A stretch of DNA of 58,916 nt from a virus: IMG/VR virus record IMGVR_UViG_3300031227_000045, positions 1-58,916 of that record. One strand, given 5' to 3'. This document shows positions 35,377 to 45,800 of the stretch, piece after piece (the first letter of the stretch is position 1; each line of letters opens with the position of its first letter). The position numbers and the translations under genes are program-made. The notes under the pieces are model-generated. The model was not told the DNA's origin. It worked only from the letters and a program-made list of their open reading frames with translations, and did no database searches.

Positions 35377-36975
35377 CTATACCTCAAAGCAATATTTCGC
35401 CTGTCCGCAATCCCAAATCTTAACTAGACCCTTATCGTAACCAGTATTACTGGGAAATTTACTTCTGTGAAATACCTCATATTGTCCATTTGTCCACTTA
35501 AAACTAGGATGTTCTCCAACATACTTAAAACCCAAGTTGGTAAGATATGACCCATTTCCATACCTTAAGTCTATAAAAGTTGTTATAGATGTAGGCTTTA
35601 ACTGTCCCACAGCATATTTTAGCAACCTAGAAAATCCTCCACGCACACTACAATTTAATAGTGGGCAAAAGCGAGAAATCTCATATGTAGAATCTTCAAC
35701 ACAACACACCCTCATCAAACATACGATTTCATCATTAAGTATTAATGCGTAGGATGTACCCCTACCATTACCCATTAAATGATTCTTCTGTAAGAAATCC
35801 TTAGAAGTAGTCTTGTCCACCGTTTGAATTTTACATTCTCTAGCGTTTAACTTGCGCGCACCACCAAACTTATTAGATATGATAGACTTTACAATATCAA
35901 ATTTATTATTGATTTCATCCTCTCTGAAAAATAGCGGAGTATATTCATTTTTAATATAAAGTTTGCGTTTGTTAACATGATAATTGTTATCTTTCACTAC
36001 TGCATCTGAATGCCAATAAAGACCATCACACTCTATGATTAAGTTATGAGAGGGAATAAAGAAGTCTGCAATTTTTCCTTCTACACGAAATTGTTTTTGA
36101 TATGGGATAGATAAGGTGTTGAACCATTCTCGCATAGTTACCTCTAAAGAACTTTCTTGTGGAGTTAATGTAATAGCTTTTTCTATACCATATTTAACTA
36201 CCAAAGTATAAAAATGAGAGCGCGAAAACCCAACCTGCTCAGCAATAGTAGGATATGTTTGGTCTTTATATAGTTTGACATCTCCGTTTGCAATTCTTGT
36301 TAAAAGCCCTTTATGCACTGCATCCTTAGCAACATTAGATATCTTCATATGATGAGTAACTCCACGCTTTTGAATATGGGTTGCGCGGATTTTGGCCTTT
36401 ATCCCTTCATCCTGAAAGGCGTTATCTACGCCAAATTTAGTTTGACACCCATCTTTCATAAGCTCTTTTCCTGCATCACTTTGAGAAGCATAAGCAGTAC
36501 CAAATCGCTCTTTACAAGTCTCCATTCTTTTTTGTTTAACATCTTCTAAGAGAGAGGGGTTATCTACGCCATATTTATCAATAAATACTTGTTTTTGATG
36601 TTCCTTTACATCGTCGTTTTGTATAGCATGTTCACAACCATATTTTTTTAGATTGGTTTGTTTAACTTGCTCTTTAAATTCATCTGATTGGAGACGGTCT
36701 ATATTAGCATCTCTAATCTTATCTTTTACATCCTTTAACTGAGATACATTTTTCACTCCGTACTTAGCCATATTTACATCCGACATCTTTTCATAGCGAC
36801 AAGCTTTACAAGAATCCTTATCAACCAGGACATTTGATTTAGTTCGTCGTTTTGGAGTCGTGTCATAAATCCTATCACAATAATCACACTGAACTTTAAC
36901 CTTTTTATTTGAGCCACTACTTAAGCTTGCAGGATAATAACTATAGGTCTCTAAAGTTTGTTGTACTAATAACAT
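35377..36975 (-). CDS. Large Vsr-like homing endonuclease with repeated DNA-binding modules
   Basis: A 532-residue protein. Residues 30-60 have a C-x-x-C...C-x-x-C zinc module. Residues about 65-215 hold five repeats of the K-Y-G-V-x-N-x-x-Q type (DUF7487-like). Residues 300-325 hold the EDxHD core: Asp304 in KIADFFIPSH, Glu315, Asp317 and His322 in IIECDGLYWHSD. The C-terminal part (LNARECKIQ...NHLMGNGRG) is, from memory, shared with other phage homing enzymes. It sits between the capsid gene and the GC-rich block. Mobile-element role is well supported by domain order; the cleavage site is not known. Confidence 0.85.
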   Translation of the reverse strand: MLLVQQTLETYSYYPASLSSGSNKKVKVQCDYCDRIYDTTPKRRTKSNVLVDKDSCKACRYEKMSDVNMAKYGVKNVSQLKDVKDKIRDANIDRLQSDEFKEQVKQTNLKKYGCEHAIQNDDVKEHQKQVFIDKYGVDNPSLLEDVKQKRMETCKERFGTAYASQSDAGKELMKDGCQTKFGVDNAFQDEGIKAKIRATHIQKRGVTHHMKISNVAKDAVHKGLLTRIANGDVKLYKDQTYPTIAEQVGFSRSHFYTLVVKYGIEKAITLTPQESSLEVTMREWFNTLSIPYQKQFRVEGKIADFFIPSHNLIIECDGLYWHSDAVVKDNNYHVNKRKLYIKNEYTPLFFREDEINNKFDIVKSIISNKFGGARKLNARECKIQTVDKTTSKDFLQKNHLMGNGRGTSYALILNDEIVCLMRVCCVEDSTYEISRFCPLLNCSVRGGFSRLLKYAVGQLKPTSITTFIDLRYGNGSYLTNLGFKYVGEHPSFKWTNGQYEVFHRSKFPSNTGYDKGLVKIWDCGQAKYCFEV

Positions 36976-37063
36976 ATTAAACCCCTAAAAAAGAAATATT
37001 AGAATACATAAATAATTATGGTACGATACCGTGTTCGGTGTATCCGATTTATCCCTTTTTGAC

Positions 37064-37096
37064 AAAAAAATAACCGGAAGATTGCTTCCGGTTATT
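37064..37096 (-). terminator. Terminator after major capsid gene
   Basis: On the minus strand a perfect 12-bp stem AATAACCGGAAG / CTTCCGGTTATT with a four-base loop is followed by seven T. It lies 25 bases after the capsid gene and should keep capsid transcripts more abundant than those of the next genes. Confidence 0.9.
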
Positions 37097-37121
37097 CTTG
37101 TTTATTAGTAACTTAAATTAC

Positions 37122-38132
37122 TTATAAGGAACCTAGGATGGCTCTTCGGTTGTCTAATACTGCGAACCCTTGTTCAGACCATCCGTAAACGCCAGCCCGC
37201 TTCTGGCGATGCAATGCATCATCAGGGAACACACTTGGCTGTTCACGTAGGGGCATAACGAAAGAGTCACGACGGTCTAGGTCTAAACCAACTACTAGTT
37301 CAACGTCGCCAGTTGGCATAGTGCCAGATAGTTCGTTGTCGTAGAATAGCTGATATTCTTGACCTTCACCTAGTTCATCTAGGTCGTGTAGATTTACACC
37401 AAAGATACGAGAAAGTGCATTATCACCTTCTGCAATCATAATTTGTCTACGGGTTACATCATCAACTTGGTCAACATTCCAGTTACGGATGTCTTCCATA
37501 GCTTCTGGGGACAAGTACAGGTCGGTTAGTTTGCCGCGGTTTACAGAAGTGGAGTTACCACCACCGTTACGACGCATAACAACCTTTAGAAGAGATACTA
37601 GTCTCTTGGTAAATTGTCCAGCAGCAGCATCACTGTCGGTAACCACTACGTTACGGTCATAAGCTGCGGATAGAAGGGTATGCCAACCGTCATCGTTCAA
37701 TTTCTTGACGAATCCAGCTTGGTATACTTCCATGGCGCGACCAATGATATCCCAACGTGCATCGCGGGCGTACTTCAGATTCCAATCAATTGCGTTACCA
37801 CAATCGTAAGTAGGAACCATGACGTAATCACCTTCAACACTACGCTGTGGAATGTAACCATGATTAGGAATAGTATATGCTACGTGGTCTTTTTCCGTTC
37901 CTGGTGCCAATAGGTCCAGAGGAAATTCAGGTGTTGCACTCTGAGCTAGTTTAATTACCTCAAAGATACCATCTAGAATATCCCCATTCAGGACGCCTTG
38001 ACGTAGAGGTAGTTCTAGAGCCTTAGCTAGTTCGACTAGCGCAGCTAAAGATTCCTCTTTTTTGTATGAACCGGAAGCTACAAGAATCTGAGTTTCTTTT
38101 TTGCCTGGTTCAAACGCTTTTGTCTTAGCCAT
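37122..38132 (-). CDS. Major capsid protein (HK97-fold)
   Basis: A 336-residue protein with the HK97-type capsid pattern: a helical N-arm, an E-loop-like GYIPQRSVEGDYVMVPTYDC, and a P/A-domain segment LTDLYLSPEAMEDIRNWNVD followed by TRRQI and FGVNLHDLDELGEGQEYQL. It lies after portal, protease-scaffold and decoration genes and before a strong terminator. The match to long-known phage capsid sequences is good. No cleavage site is certain, but an N-terminal extension of about 40 residues could be removed by the protease. Confidence 0.85.
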   Translation of the reverse strand: MAKTKAFEPGKKETQILVASGSYKKEESLAALVELAKALELPLRQGVLNGDILDGIFEVIKLAQSATPEFPLDLLAPGTEKDHVAYTIPNHGYIPQRSVEGDYVMVPTYDCGNAIDWNLKYARDARWDIIGRAMEVYQAGFVKKLNDDGWHTLLSAAYDRNVVVTDSDAAAGQFTKRLVSLLKVVMRRNGGGNSTSVNRGKLTDLYLSPEAMEDIRNWNVDQVDDVTRRQIMIAEGDNALSRIFGVNLHDLDELGEGQEYQLFYDNELSGTMPTGDVELVVGLDLDRRDSFVMPLREQPSVFPDDALHRQKRAGVYGWSEQGFAVLDNRRAILGSL

Positions 38133-38148
38133 TATTTATTTACTCCGA

Positions 38149-38613
38149 TTATAGGGGGATATTAATTGCTACTTTAGCATAGCCATCACTGTCTGCACCA
38201 GATAGGAACTTGCCTACCTGATAGTATCCACCGGTGACTGTTAGTTCACCAGATGTGGAATAATACGCAGGGCTGCCAGCCACAGGGGTCTGACCACTCA
38301 CAATGGAATCGGTAACTACCCAACCATCTACTAGAAGTGTTACCTTGCCACCTAACTGGATTTCATCCTTGTGCCAATTAATATGTTGGCGAGTTAGGTC
38401 TAGGTTAACAACGTCGTTCAATAGCAAGCCAGCAGGTACACCATCGCCTGTACCAGTAGGAACCTTAACAGTAGCATTAGCGTCATCCATAGCAGCACCG
38501 ACACCTGTGGTGTCTGTATCATGGGTAACGATAATACCTCTGGTAGCAGTTTCGTTCATGAAGAAACTGATTTCGCTTCCTATACCAATTTTACGGTCTG
38601 GTTTTAAAGCCAT
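38149..38613 (-). CDS. Capsid decoration/stabilisation protein
   Basis: A 154-residue beta protein with Gly/Thr-rich strands and an N-terminal MALKPDRKIGIGSEISFFMN. It sits directly upstream of the capsid gene, 16 bases away, in the usual place of lambda gpD-type decoration proteins. The sequence has no other clue. Confidence 0.65.
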   Translation of the reverse strand: MALKPDRKIGIGSEISFFMNETATRGIIVTHDTDTTGVGAAMDDANATVKVPTGTGDGVPAGLLLNDVVNLDLTRQHINWHKDEIQLGGKVTLLVDGWVVTDSIVSGQTPVAGSPAYYSTSGELTVTGGYYQVGKFLSGADSDGYAKVAINIPL

Positions 38614-38635
38614 TAGTTATTGTCTCCTTTAGAGA

Positions 38636-39355
38636 TTATTCTTCAGATGAATCCGCAGATTTCATCTTTTTACCTAAACGATGTGATACAAATGCAGCTA
38701 ATGCCTGACGAGTTTCAACTAGTTCATCTGCTTCAGTATCTACAGCAGCAGCACCAGCACCTTCGACATCATCAGTTTCTACATTTTCTAAAGTGTCAGT
38801 AGAAGCATTGCTATCATTTTTATCTGTTTCCTTATCGGAAATCACAGACTCGGCAGCTTTTGCTTCCTTATCTTTCTTTGCTTTCTTTGTTTTCTCATCA
38901 TCTTCGCTTGGTTTCTTAGCAGCATTAATAAGTTCAGTAGCCAGAACTTCAAATTGCTCATCAGTTAAATTACTGAATGTTTCAACCTTAGATTCTGCCT
39001 CACTCTTATCAATATCGCCATCAACCAATGTAGAGATGCGACTCGCACGAACTTTCTGAGCTTCAACATCAGCTACTTCTTGAGTCAAGCCGGCGTTAGC
39101 CTTAGTTAACTCTTCGATTTTAGCTTCTAGTTGTGTAATCTTTTCGCTGAGTTGAGCGACTTGCTCACTATCAGCTTGAGCCTTTTCACCAGCGGTCTTT
39201 ACTGCGACTTCTAGAGTATCAATCTTGGTTTCATACTGGGCAATTCCAGCACTAGTAACCTTCTTCTCTAGTTCGGTCTTAGCGTCCGACACGGCTTGCA
39301 AAGCCTCTTTAGTTTCAGATAGCTGTGACTTTAGAAGTTCAATTTCTGAACTCAT
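38636..39355 (-). CDS. Internal-start scaffold protein
   Basis: Inside the protease-scaffold gene, ATG 39355 (residues MSSEIELLKSQ) is preceded by AAGAGGAGA at 39364-39372, with an 8-base gap: the strongest ribosome site in this gene. It would give a 239-residue coiled-coil scaffold in the same frame, without the protease. This copies lambda's Nu3 inside C. A GTGTAT motif lies about 60 bases upstream at 39411-39424. Confidence 0.7.
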   Translation of the reverse strand: MSSEIELLKSQLSETKEALQAVSDAKTELEKKVTSAGIAQYETKIDTLEVAVKTAGEKAQADSEQVAQLSEKITQLEAKIEELTKANAGLTQEVADVEAQKVRASRISTLVDGDIDKSEAESKVETFSNLTDEQFEVLATELINAAKKPSEDDEKTKKAKKDKEAKAAESVISDKETDKNDSNASTDTLENVETDDVEGAGAAAVDTEADELVETRQALAAFVSHRLGKKMKSADSSEE

Positions 39356-40237
39356 ATTATTAGTCTCCTCTTGGGATTTTTCTAAATTAGCAGCAACAAG
39401 CTGCTCGTTATTTAAGTATACACCAGCACTATCTTTAAGCGAGGTTTCATAGACGGCAGTTTTAAAATTGACCGATTTTACGCTACCCTTACTGAATATT
39501 ATACTATCTGGATTAGCAGGTTCATCAACGTACCCCTTACCAGAAAACACAAAATTCCGCAAATATCTACATACTCGCTTGTCGTTATATACACCCGAAC
39601 CTCCATAGACTCTAAGATGTTTGGTTAAAAATGCAGTTGTTGCATTTCTAGTTATCACTTCTAACTTATTGTCACTGTCAATCATGGCATAGTCAAACAT
39701 TGCAAATAGGCATTCCATACTTACATATTTCTTACCTGCCTCAATCTCTTCAATTAAAGTATCCACCTGTTCTTGAAGTTCATCCTTACTCCAATTGGTG
39801 TAGATTACCGAAGCATTACACACATGAAATAAGTCTGGTAAATCTTCAACTGTATCAATAGAGGATTCATCTAACACCTCTCCAGCGTCATCAATAATCC
39901 AACTACGAACCATATGACCAACGATTCGTTCTTCGTTATGGTCTAGATTATCTGGCTTATTAACAGGCGTACTTCTAGCCTGATAAGTATCCCATTGAGG
40001 AAACATATCATCATTGAGATTGCAAATGGTACTAGCTAGTAATGATTCGGTGGGATACAAATCTTGGATGGTTAAAGAAGAGGCGCTGGACGCAACGATA
40101 CCATCAATAACCTTTTGATGTTTCTTTGGGTCAGCGGGTTTTAGCTGTGTAACATATGAAATTGACCTATTAGCTCTAATCTTGTTGGCCAATCCCTCTA
40201 TGTCAGCTTCGGCTTTAAAAATAGGAATATCAAGCAT
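38636..40237 (-). CDS. Prohead protease fused to scaffold
   Basis: A 533-residue protein that begins with a protease-like domain (residues about 1-260) and ends in an acidic, Lys/Glu-rich coiled-coil scaffold (about 290-533). In the protease part, His100 in NLDHNEERIVGH and Ser173 in YVSMECLF fit the His/Ser catalytic residues of S78-like prohead proteases. The better start is ATG 40237, which has GGAG six bases upstream; an ATG 12 bases earlier lacks one. Protease plus scaffold in one frame is known from other phages (C/Nu3 of lambda). A second start inside the gene makes scaffold alone (see 38636-39355). Confidence 0.8.
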   Translation of the reverse strand: MLDIPIFKAEADIEGLANKIRANRSISYVTQLKPADPKKHQKVIDGIVASSASSLTIQDLYPTESLLASTICNLNDDMFPQWDTYQARSTPVNKPDNLDHNEERIVGHMVRSWIIDDAGEVLDESSIDTVEDLPDLFHVCNASVIYTNWSKDELQEQVDTLIEEIEAGKKYVSMECLFAMFDYAMIDSDNKLEVITRNATTAFLTKHLRVYGGSGVYNDKRVCRYLRNFVFSGKGYVDEPANPDSIIFSKGSVKSVNFKTAVYETSLKDSAGVYLNNEQLVAANLEKSQEETNNMSSEIELLKSQLSETKEALQAVSDAKTELEKKVTSAGIAQYETKIDTLEVAVKTAGEKAQADSEQVAQLSEKITQLEAKIEELTKANAGLTQEVADVEAQKVRASRISTLVDGDIDKSEAESKVETFSNLTDEQFEVLATELINAAKKPSEDDEKTKKAKKDKEAKAAESVISDKETDKNDSNASTDTLENVETDDVEGAGAAAVDTEADELVETRQALAAFVSHRLGKKMKSADSSEE

Positions 40238-40251
40238 TGTTAGCTCCATAA

Positions 40252-40262
40252 ATTAATACACC
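40252..40262 (-). promoter_or_regulatory. Candidate late promoter motif GGTGTATTAAT
   Basis: The minus strand carries GGTGTATTAAT 14 bases before the protease-scaffold start, between genes. It shares GTGTAT with the other late sites but is so close to the start that the leader would be very short. Lowest confidence of the set. Confidence 0.2.
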
Positions 40263-40266
40263 ACTA

Positions 40267-40614
40267 TTAAGATTTACTTGGTAAAAGCGCCTTGGCTAGA
40301 CTCTCAGAAAGCTCTTGTTGCTTTGCCGGGTCATTAGACACCTCACGAAAACCACCTAGATTTTCTACAATTTGCGAAGCCACAGCTTTCACTTGTTCAT
40401 CCCATACTTCACCATCTTTTGAAGCCATAGTACGAATAACTGTAACAGTATCATCTTTTTCATTACGGGTCACTTGAGAAACCTCAAGAGAAAATTTACC
40501 ATCATCATCCCACTTGGGATATACATAAATACCAGATACATCTTCTAAGACAGTTGCACCCATCTTAACCGACATAGTCTTTTCGGTGGTATCATAATTA
40601 ATTGTTATTTTCAT
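40267..40614 (-). CDS. Small conserved late protein
   Basis: A 115-residue protein beginning MKITINYDTTEKTMSVKMGA, with mixed alpha/beta and an Asn-Leu-Gly-Gly tail region. ATG 40614 is six bases after CAGGAG; an earlier ATG would touch that site and is worse. The start overlaps the portal stop by 17 bases. Unknown function in the portal-protease interval. Confidence 0.6.
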   Translation of the reverse strand: MKITINYDTTEKTMSVKMGATVLEDVSGIYVYPKWDDDGKFSLEVSQVTRNEKDDTVTVIRTMASKDGEVWDEQVKAVASQIVENLGGFREVSNDPAKQQELSESLAKALLPSKS

Positions 40615-42769
40615 ATTCATCTCCTGATAAGTGTATACAAACACTTGTCTGAACTTTTCTAAGTTCATCTAAGGTTAGTTTTCTGTCCATTTGACTAGCT
40701 ATCTCACCTGACCACTCCTTACACAAAGCAACTGCCTGTTGGCTTACAGGTAATTGTAGAGCAGCAGAAATAGTAGTCTCGCTTACTTCACTCAATGGTT
40801 CAATATTACATAAAACACCAAATTTAACATTTTCAGCCATTCCCAACTGCTTGGCGGTTAGACTGCGCATATTCTTTTTTTGGTAATGCTCAATAAAGCC
40901 TTCATTCAATACCTCTGAAATTGCTGATTGCGCAAAATCTGCCCAAATCTCCATTACAGCTTTAGACTTAGGGGTAAATGTCTTCTTCTTGCGCGGCGTA
41001 GAGTCTTTCTTATTCTTGGGGCGACCCTGTCCAGGGGCACCTTTCTTCTTAGTCGTGGTAGTACCACCTGGCGGCACCTTCATTTTTAGTGCTGGTTGTT
41101 CGCCGGATGGCTTGGGGTCTAACTTTAAACCTACTTGACCTGGAGTAACAGCGCCGGTTTGTAAAGCAACTTTCTTGAGTGCCAACATAAACTGAGGGTC
41201 ATAGAATGCGCCAGCTTTAGGAGGCAAGGAACCATTCTCACGACCTCTATGTTCTCTTCTAATTCTAATGTTTTCCATTTCTTCATCATGTCCAAAGTAA
41301 CGTTGAAACAACTCGTCAGAAATTAGATTGCGGTCTACCATTTGAATTAACAATGCTTTTTCGGCAGCCTCATCACCTAGAGAGGTCCAAGTAAATTCTA
41401 ACCTAGCCGGAAAACGAAAACCCATAGCTTCTTGAACTAATTTGAATTCGTTATTCCAGAACTCTTCTAATACTTCACGACCATACTCTAGGCGCTGTAC
41501 TAAGGTTTTGATAGAAATAAAGTTGTTGGTTGTGCCAGCAGCGCCAAATGTACCAGTAAGAGTTGGGGGAATACCTAGACCAGCATAGATATTATTAAGA
41601 GTAGGCTTGTACTTGTCTTCACCTAAGAATTGATGGACGGTAGTTTTACTTTCTACTAATTCAATATCTGGACCCCATATTAGGTCCATAGTACCAGCAC
41701 CCATATGGTTTTCAAGAATCTCACCTAGGCGAGCAGCAGCAGTTCTAGTAGGGGCAATTTTATGTTCCAAACTACCTAACTTGAAAATACGAATGTTAGA
41801 TATTGCACCATCTAAAGCTGCCGTATCAGCCAACTTGAGTTTCTGTAAAAGGTTAATATCTTCCATGATAGAATAAATCATGGGATTAGCCCAAGTTTGC
41901 CAGTCATCTTTTTTGTAATGATAAACGATGGTTTTATCTGGTGGTAATAAAACAGGTTTATTAGTTCGAGCGGCCTCTTTGATTTCAGGTGGTAATTCTT
42001 TAACTAATTCTATTTCTTCTGGTGTTTGAGGATTGGTAATCATCCTACGTAAATGAGCTGGTATAATTAAAGAATATAAACTTTTACCAACAAAAGAAGA
42101 TAGTTCCTTACCAACTACATCTATTGTAATAGGATTGAGGAATGTATACCTCCAAGGAATTTCTCTTTTATGAACTACATCTTTGACCATCTTAGTATCA
42201 GGTTTAGCCTGAGCCTTCTTGGTCATTTCTGTTTGGTCTTTAACGCTAATACGCGCAGTTTGCTTACGTATTACAACATTTCCTAAGCGATACAAATGAT
42301 TCAAAAATCTTTCTGAACGTTCTTTCCCATGTACCTTCTTCCACCAACTACGCATAAAGCGTTGGATTTTAGGATTAGGATGAACAACACGTACTCCTTG
42401 GCAGGCAAAATCTCCCATTAAATCAATAATATTCTTTATTAAACCGACCTTTTGATATGACCTATCAGACATGAACATAATAGCTTTATGGTCACCAATC
42501 TGAGGAATAGCCTCATTGGGTCTAAAAGCATCATAACCATCACGACCTAGTCCTGGTCTACTAGATACATTAGTAGCTAAATCAGAATAGTCTTGTCCGT
42601 ATGGGGCACTATAATAACCGTTGTATGAACCAACCGCTTTACCCATTTCGACAAAAGCCTTATCTCGTTGAACAGCACTACCAGCCCACGAAATAAACAT
42701 AGGACCATCATCATGGGATGCTTCTGGCACCCCTTTGATTTCAGCAGCACTTCTACGTCTCTTAGCCAT
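40598..42769 (-). CDS. Portal protein
   Basis: A 723-residue protein. The body carries the portal pattern: EWFWNNEFKLV-like helix (LEEFWNNEFKLVQEAMGFRF), the NIYAGLGIPPTLTGTFGA stretch and the long wing/stem helices, with a basic C-terminal region (GRPKNKKDSTPRKKK near 620-640). The start is ATG 42769 (MAKRRRSAAEIK); an upstream extension of 27 residues has no ribosome site and is hydrophobic, hence unlikely. AAAGGTA lies 11 bases upstream. It follows the large terminase and precedes protease and capsid genes, the usual order. Confidence 0.8.
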   Translation of the reverse strand: MAKRRRSAAEIKGVPEASHDDGPMFISWAGSAVQRDKAFVEMGKAVGSYNGYYSAPYGQDYSDLATNVSSRPGLGRDGYDAFRPNEAIPQIGDHKAIMFMSDRSYQKVGLIKNIIDLMGDFACQGVRVVHPNPKIQRFMRSWWKKVHGKERSERFLNHLYRLGNVVIRKQTARISVKDQTEMTKKAQAKPDTKMVKDVVHKREIPWRYTFLNPITIDVVGKELSSFVGKSLYSLIIPAHLRRMITNPQTPEEIELVKELPPEIKEAARTNKPVLLPPDKTIVYHYKKDDWQTWANPMIYSIMEDINLLQKLKLADTAALDGAISNIRIFKLGSLEHKIAPTRTAAARLGEILENHMGAGTMDLIWGPDIELVESKTTVHQFLGEDKYKPTLNNIYAGLGIPPTLTGTFGAAGTTNNFISIKTLVQRLEYGREVLEEFWNNEFKLVQEAMGFRFPARLEFTWTSLGDEAAEKALLIQMVDRNLISDELFQRYFGHDEEMENIRIRREHRGRENGSLPPKAGAFYDPQFMLALKKVALQTGAVTPGQVGLKLDPKPSGEQPALKMKVPPGGTTTTKKKGAPGQGRPKNKKDSTPRKKKTFTPKSKAVMEIWADFAQSAISEVLNEGFIEHYQKKNMRSLTAKQLGMAENVKFGVLCNIEPLSEVSETTISAALQLPVSQQAVALCKEWSGEIASQMDRKLTLDELRKVQTSVCIHLSGDEYENNN

Positions 42770-42834
42770 AATAAAGTATACCTTTGTTATAATAGAATTC
42801 AGTATAACTACAATACTATTGTAATAGCATTGTG

Positions 42835-42848
42835 TAATACTATACACC
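42835..42848 (-). promoter_or_regulatory. Candidate late promoter motif GGTGTATAGTATTA
   Basis: The minus strand reads GGTGTATAGTATTA between the large terminase stop and the portal start, about 65 bases before the portal ATG. It has the shared GTGTAT start and an AT-rich core. Confidence 0.4.
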
Positions 42849-42853
42849 AACCG

Positions 42854-45800
42854 TTATTTTTTACGCACAGCGAACCCAGAAAAAGTATCTGTTCCCTTAG
42901 TAAACCATTCTGGGCCATTATACATACGCTCTCCCTCTTTGGGTGGACCCATCTGACCAACAAAACCCCCAATAGCCTCATACTCTATAACTGGTAAACG
43001 ACGTTGAATTTGACGAGCTACCATATTTGCAATCACCAGCGCAGAATAACGGTCTTTACGTAAGTGGCCCTTTCTACCCGTTTCGGTTTTAACCTCTGGG
43101 GTGTCCCAACGGTCTCGACCTTGTGTGCCAGTACCGGTTCTAGTCATAACAATTGTAGTTAATTCATTCTTCAGTTCTTCTATTTCTAACACAGCATCTT
43201 CTAATGAATCATATATAGTCAATTCCTTACCATGTTTTTTACGAAATGCATCAACCCTCTCTCCATCATCAATAGCGGATAACTCTAAGGTAACAGGGTC
43301 AAACTGAGGAAACAATAATACCTTATCTTCCATATCTTTACGTAAACCATGGTTTGCCTCACTGGTCCAATCAAACTTAGCAAATTGTACTAAATCTACT
43401 ATGTGAGAACCTGGTAAATCATCAGTATCTTTTTCCTTATCAGGGTCAATAATGGGCCACAGAGAAATTTCACCCGGATGTATTTTATCTGGGTCATGTA
43501 GTGCTTCCATAACAGCAATACCACCGCCCTGGGCATCCATACCTATTGAAGCACCCTTCGGGTGTCCTATAGCAGGAGGAAATACAACCATTAAGTCTCT
43601 AATCTTGCGCGCACAAAAACCGTAGAAATCAGCAGTTTCAGTAAGCCCTGCTCTTTGGCGCTTTTTGAAATCACCTCGGTTTGTGGTCCAACAATAAACC
43701 ACACGTTGATGTTCGGGGTGAATTTCTAGAACGACAATAGAAAAATTATCAGCTTCAGAGGCGGGGTCTATACCATAAGCATATTGTGCCGTAGGATTAC
43801 CGCGAGTCATAGTGTTATATGGTTGATTGCACCATACAGGGAAATGGCCCGAGTTAATGTTTTTTTCGACAGCAACACATGACTCAATCAGAGACCTCTT
43901 AAAGAATCCATCACTATCAGCAGTAAAACAATTATGGGTAGTAGCATTAAGGGTTGAATATGAACTATCCTCTTCAACTTCTAGGTTATATACTAAACCA
44001 TCATAATCTATTTCTTCTTTTTCTAAAATTGGCAAAATAGTCATATTATTAATATTGCGAATAAAACCACATCCAATATCAATATGTATTTTCTTATAAA
44101 ATTCAGCTAAAAATTTACGATGATTATTTCCAGACATAGTTAAGCTAACAGTACCATCTGCTTTATCTAATAATGAAGAAGAAATTTCAAAATAAGATAA
44201 TCCAATTCTAATTTGATTCAACAAACTTTGATTAATACAATGGGCATCAGAACAATCTTTATCATAACTAATATAACCATCACCATTCCAATACCCTTCA
44301 ATAATACCCTTAAGACATTCTTCATTAGCAAACATTATATTATGTTTAATTAACTTATCATGAGATATCCCAGGACAAATATGTTTCATAATTTCCGCAA
44401 CCAGTCTACTATTAACACATATCTCAACAGTATTTTTTTTCTTAACATATCTTTTACCCTGAAAACCAAAAACTTTTTGAATAGCTTGTAATAACTGTTT
44501 TTGATACTCTGTATCTTTATGTTCATCTAATGCAAAACTAACTTGTCTGCCATCAGCTCCTACACTGCCCTCTGCTGCATAGTAACCAATAATCAAACCA
44601 AAATTATAATCTAGCGAAACCGTTTTTATAATTGAGGTCTTTGGTTTCCTGTTGTCATTTTCAATATAGGATATAGCCGTTTGCCCTATACCAAACTCTT
44701 TGGATAATGAGACTTGGGTTCGACTACCCTGTCTTATATACCGTTGTTGTTCTAAATTTATTTTAGACTGAGAACTTTGAGGATAAATGTATTTTTCATC
44801 TAAGGTTTCTAAGTAATTAGTACATACATCTTCTATATTAAGTATATTTATGTTTGCTAATTCATTTAAGTTAGTTAAACATGTTTGTTCTTTTAGTGGT
44901 TCAAATAGATTGTTACCATACCAGAACGGATGGTCTACTGTTATCCCAATTTGTTTACTATAACCAAAAGTTTTATATTGATATATTTTACCCACATAAT
45001 GTCTATATGTTCTTTTAGTAACTGGTCTAAAACGACCTTGGTGTGTAAGCACTAAATCACCAAGCTGTACATTTTGAATAAACTTAACACCATTATTAGT
45101 AGTGATACTAGTGTTTTTACATTCGCACGCCCCATATTCCATTTGGTAAATACCACTATGTACTGTAGCCCTAGCTCTAGCCACAACTTTGTCATCCATG
45201 AAGCCTTGAGGGATTAATTTGTAAGGTATGCGAATAACACAGTAGTCTGAACTGTGAAAGTGTTCACCCATTTCATCTACAGTAAAACCCTGTTCTCTTA
45301 ATGCTGTAGCATTATTCTCAGCCCTAACAAAAGCGCAATATCTTTTCCAATAATCGGCATAGTGTTTAAAATCATAATCGGCAGTACCAGAAATAATAAT
45401 TTGGTTTCCATGCTTAGTTTGAAAGTCTGTTTCTTGTATCTCTGTCCATGTACCAACTCTCTTGCGGTGCTCTCTACTAGCAAATGCTTTTACATTATCA
45501 ATAGGGTCTGCGGACACAGCGGCGAAACCCTGAACAACAGTTTCGTAAATAGAGGGAGGAATAGAACCAAATTCGTCAGCAATAATGATAGTAGCACGCA
45601 AACCACGAATCTTAGAACCATCACCAAGAGGTACGGCAATTGTCCAATTTTCATTAACGCGCATAGTACAACGGTCAGTGTCTTTACGAGGGCCACTTTC
45701 GCTATCAACTAAGTCTCTATAGATAGGAGCATTGCGCCACAACGTTTCCATGTATTCAAAGATAACCTTAGATTGACGGAAGGCCGCACCAACAATAACA

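Noticed and set aside
40615-40668. N-terminal extension of the 115-residue gene
   Set aside because: Lies inside the portal gene's coding end and has no ribosome site, while ATG 40614 has CAGGAG at good distance.
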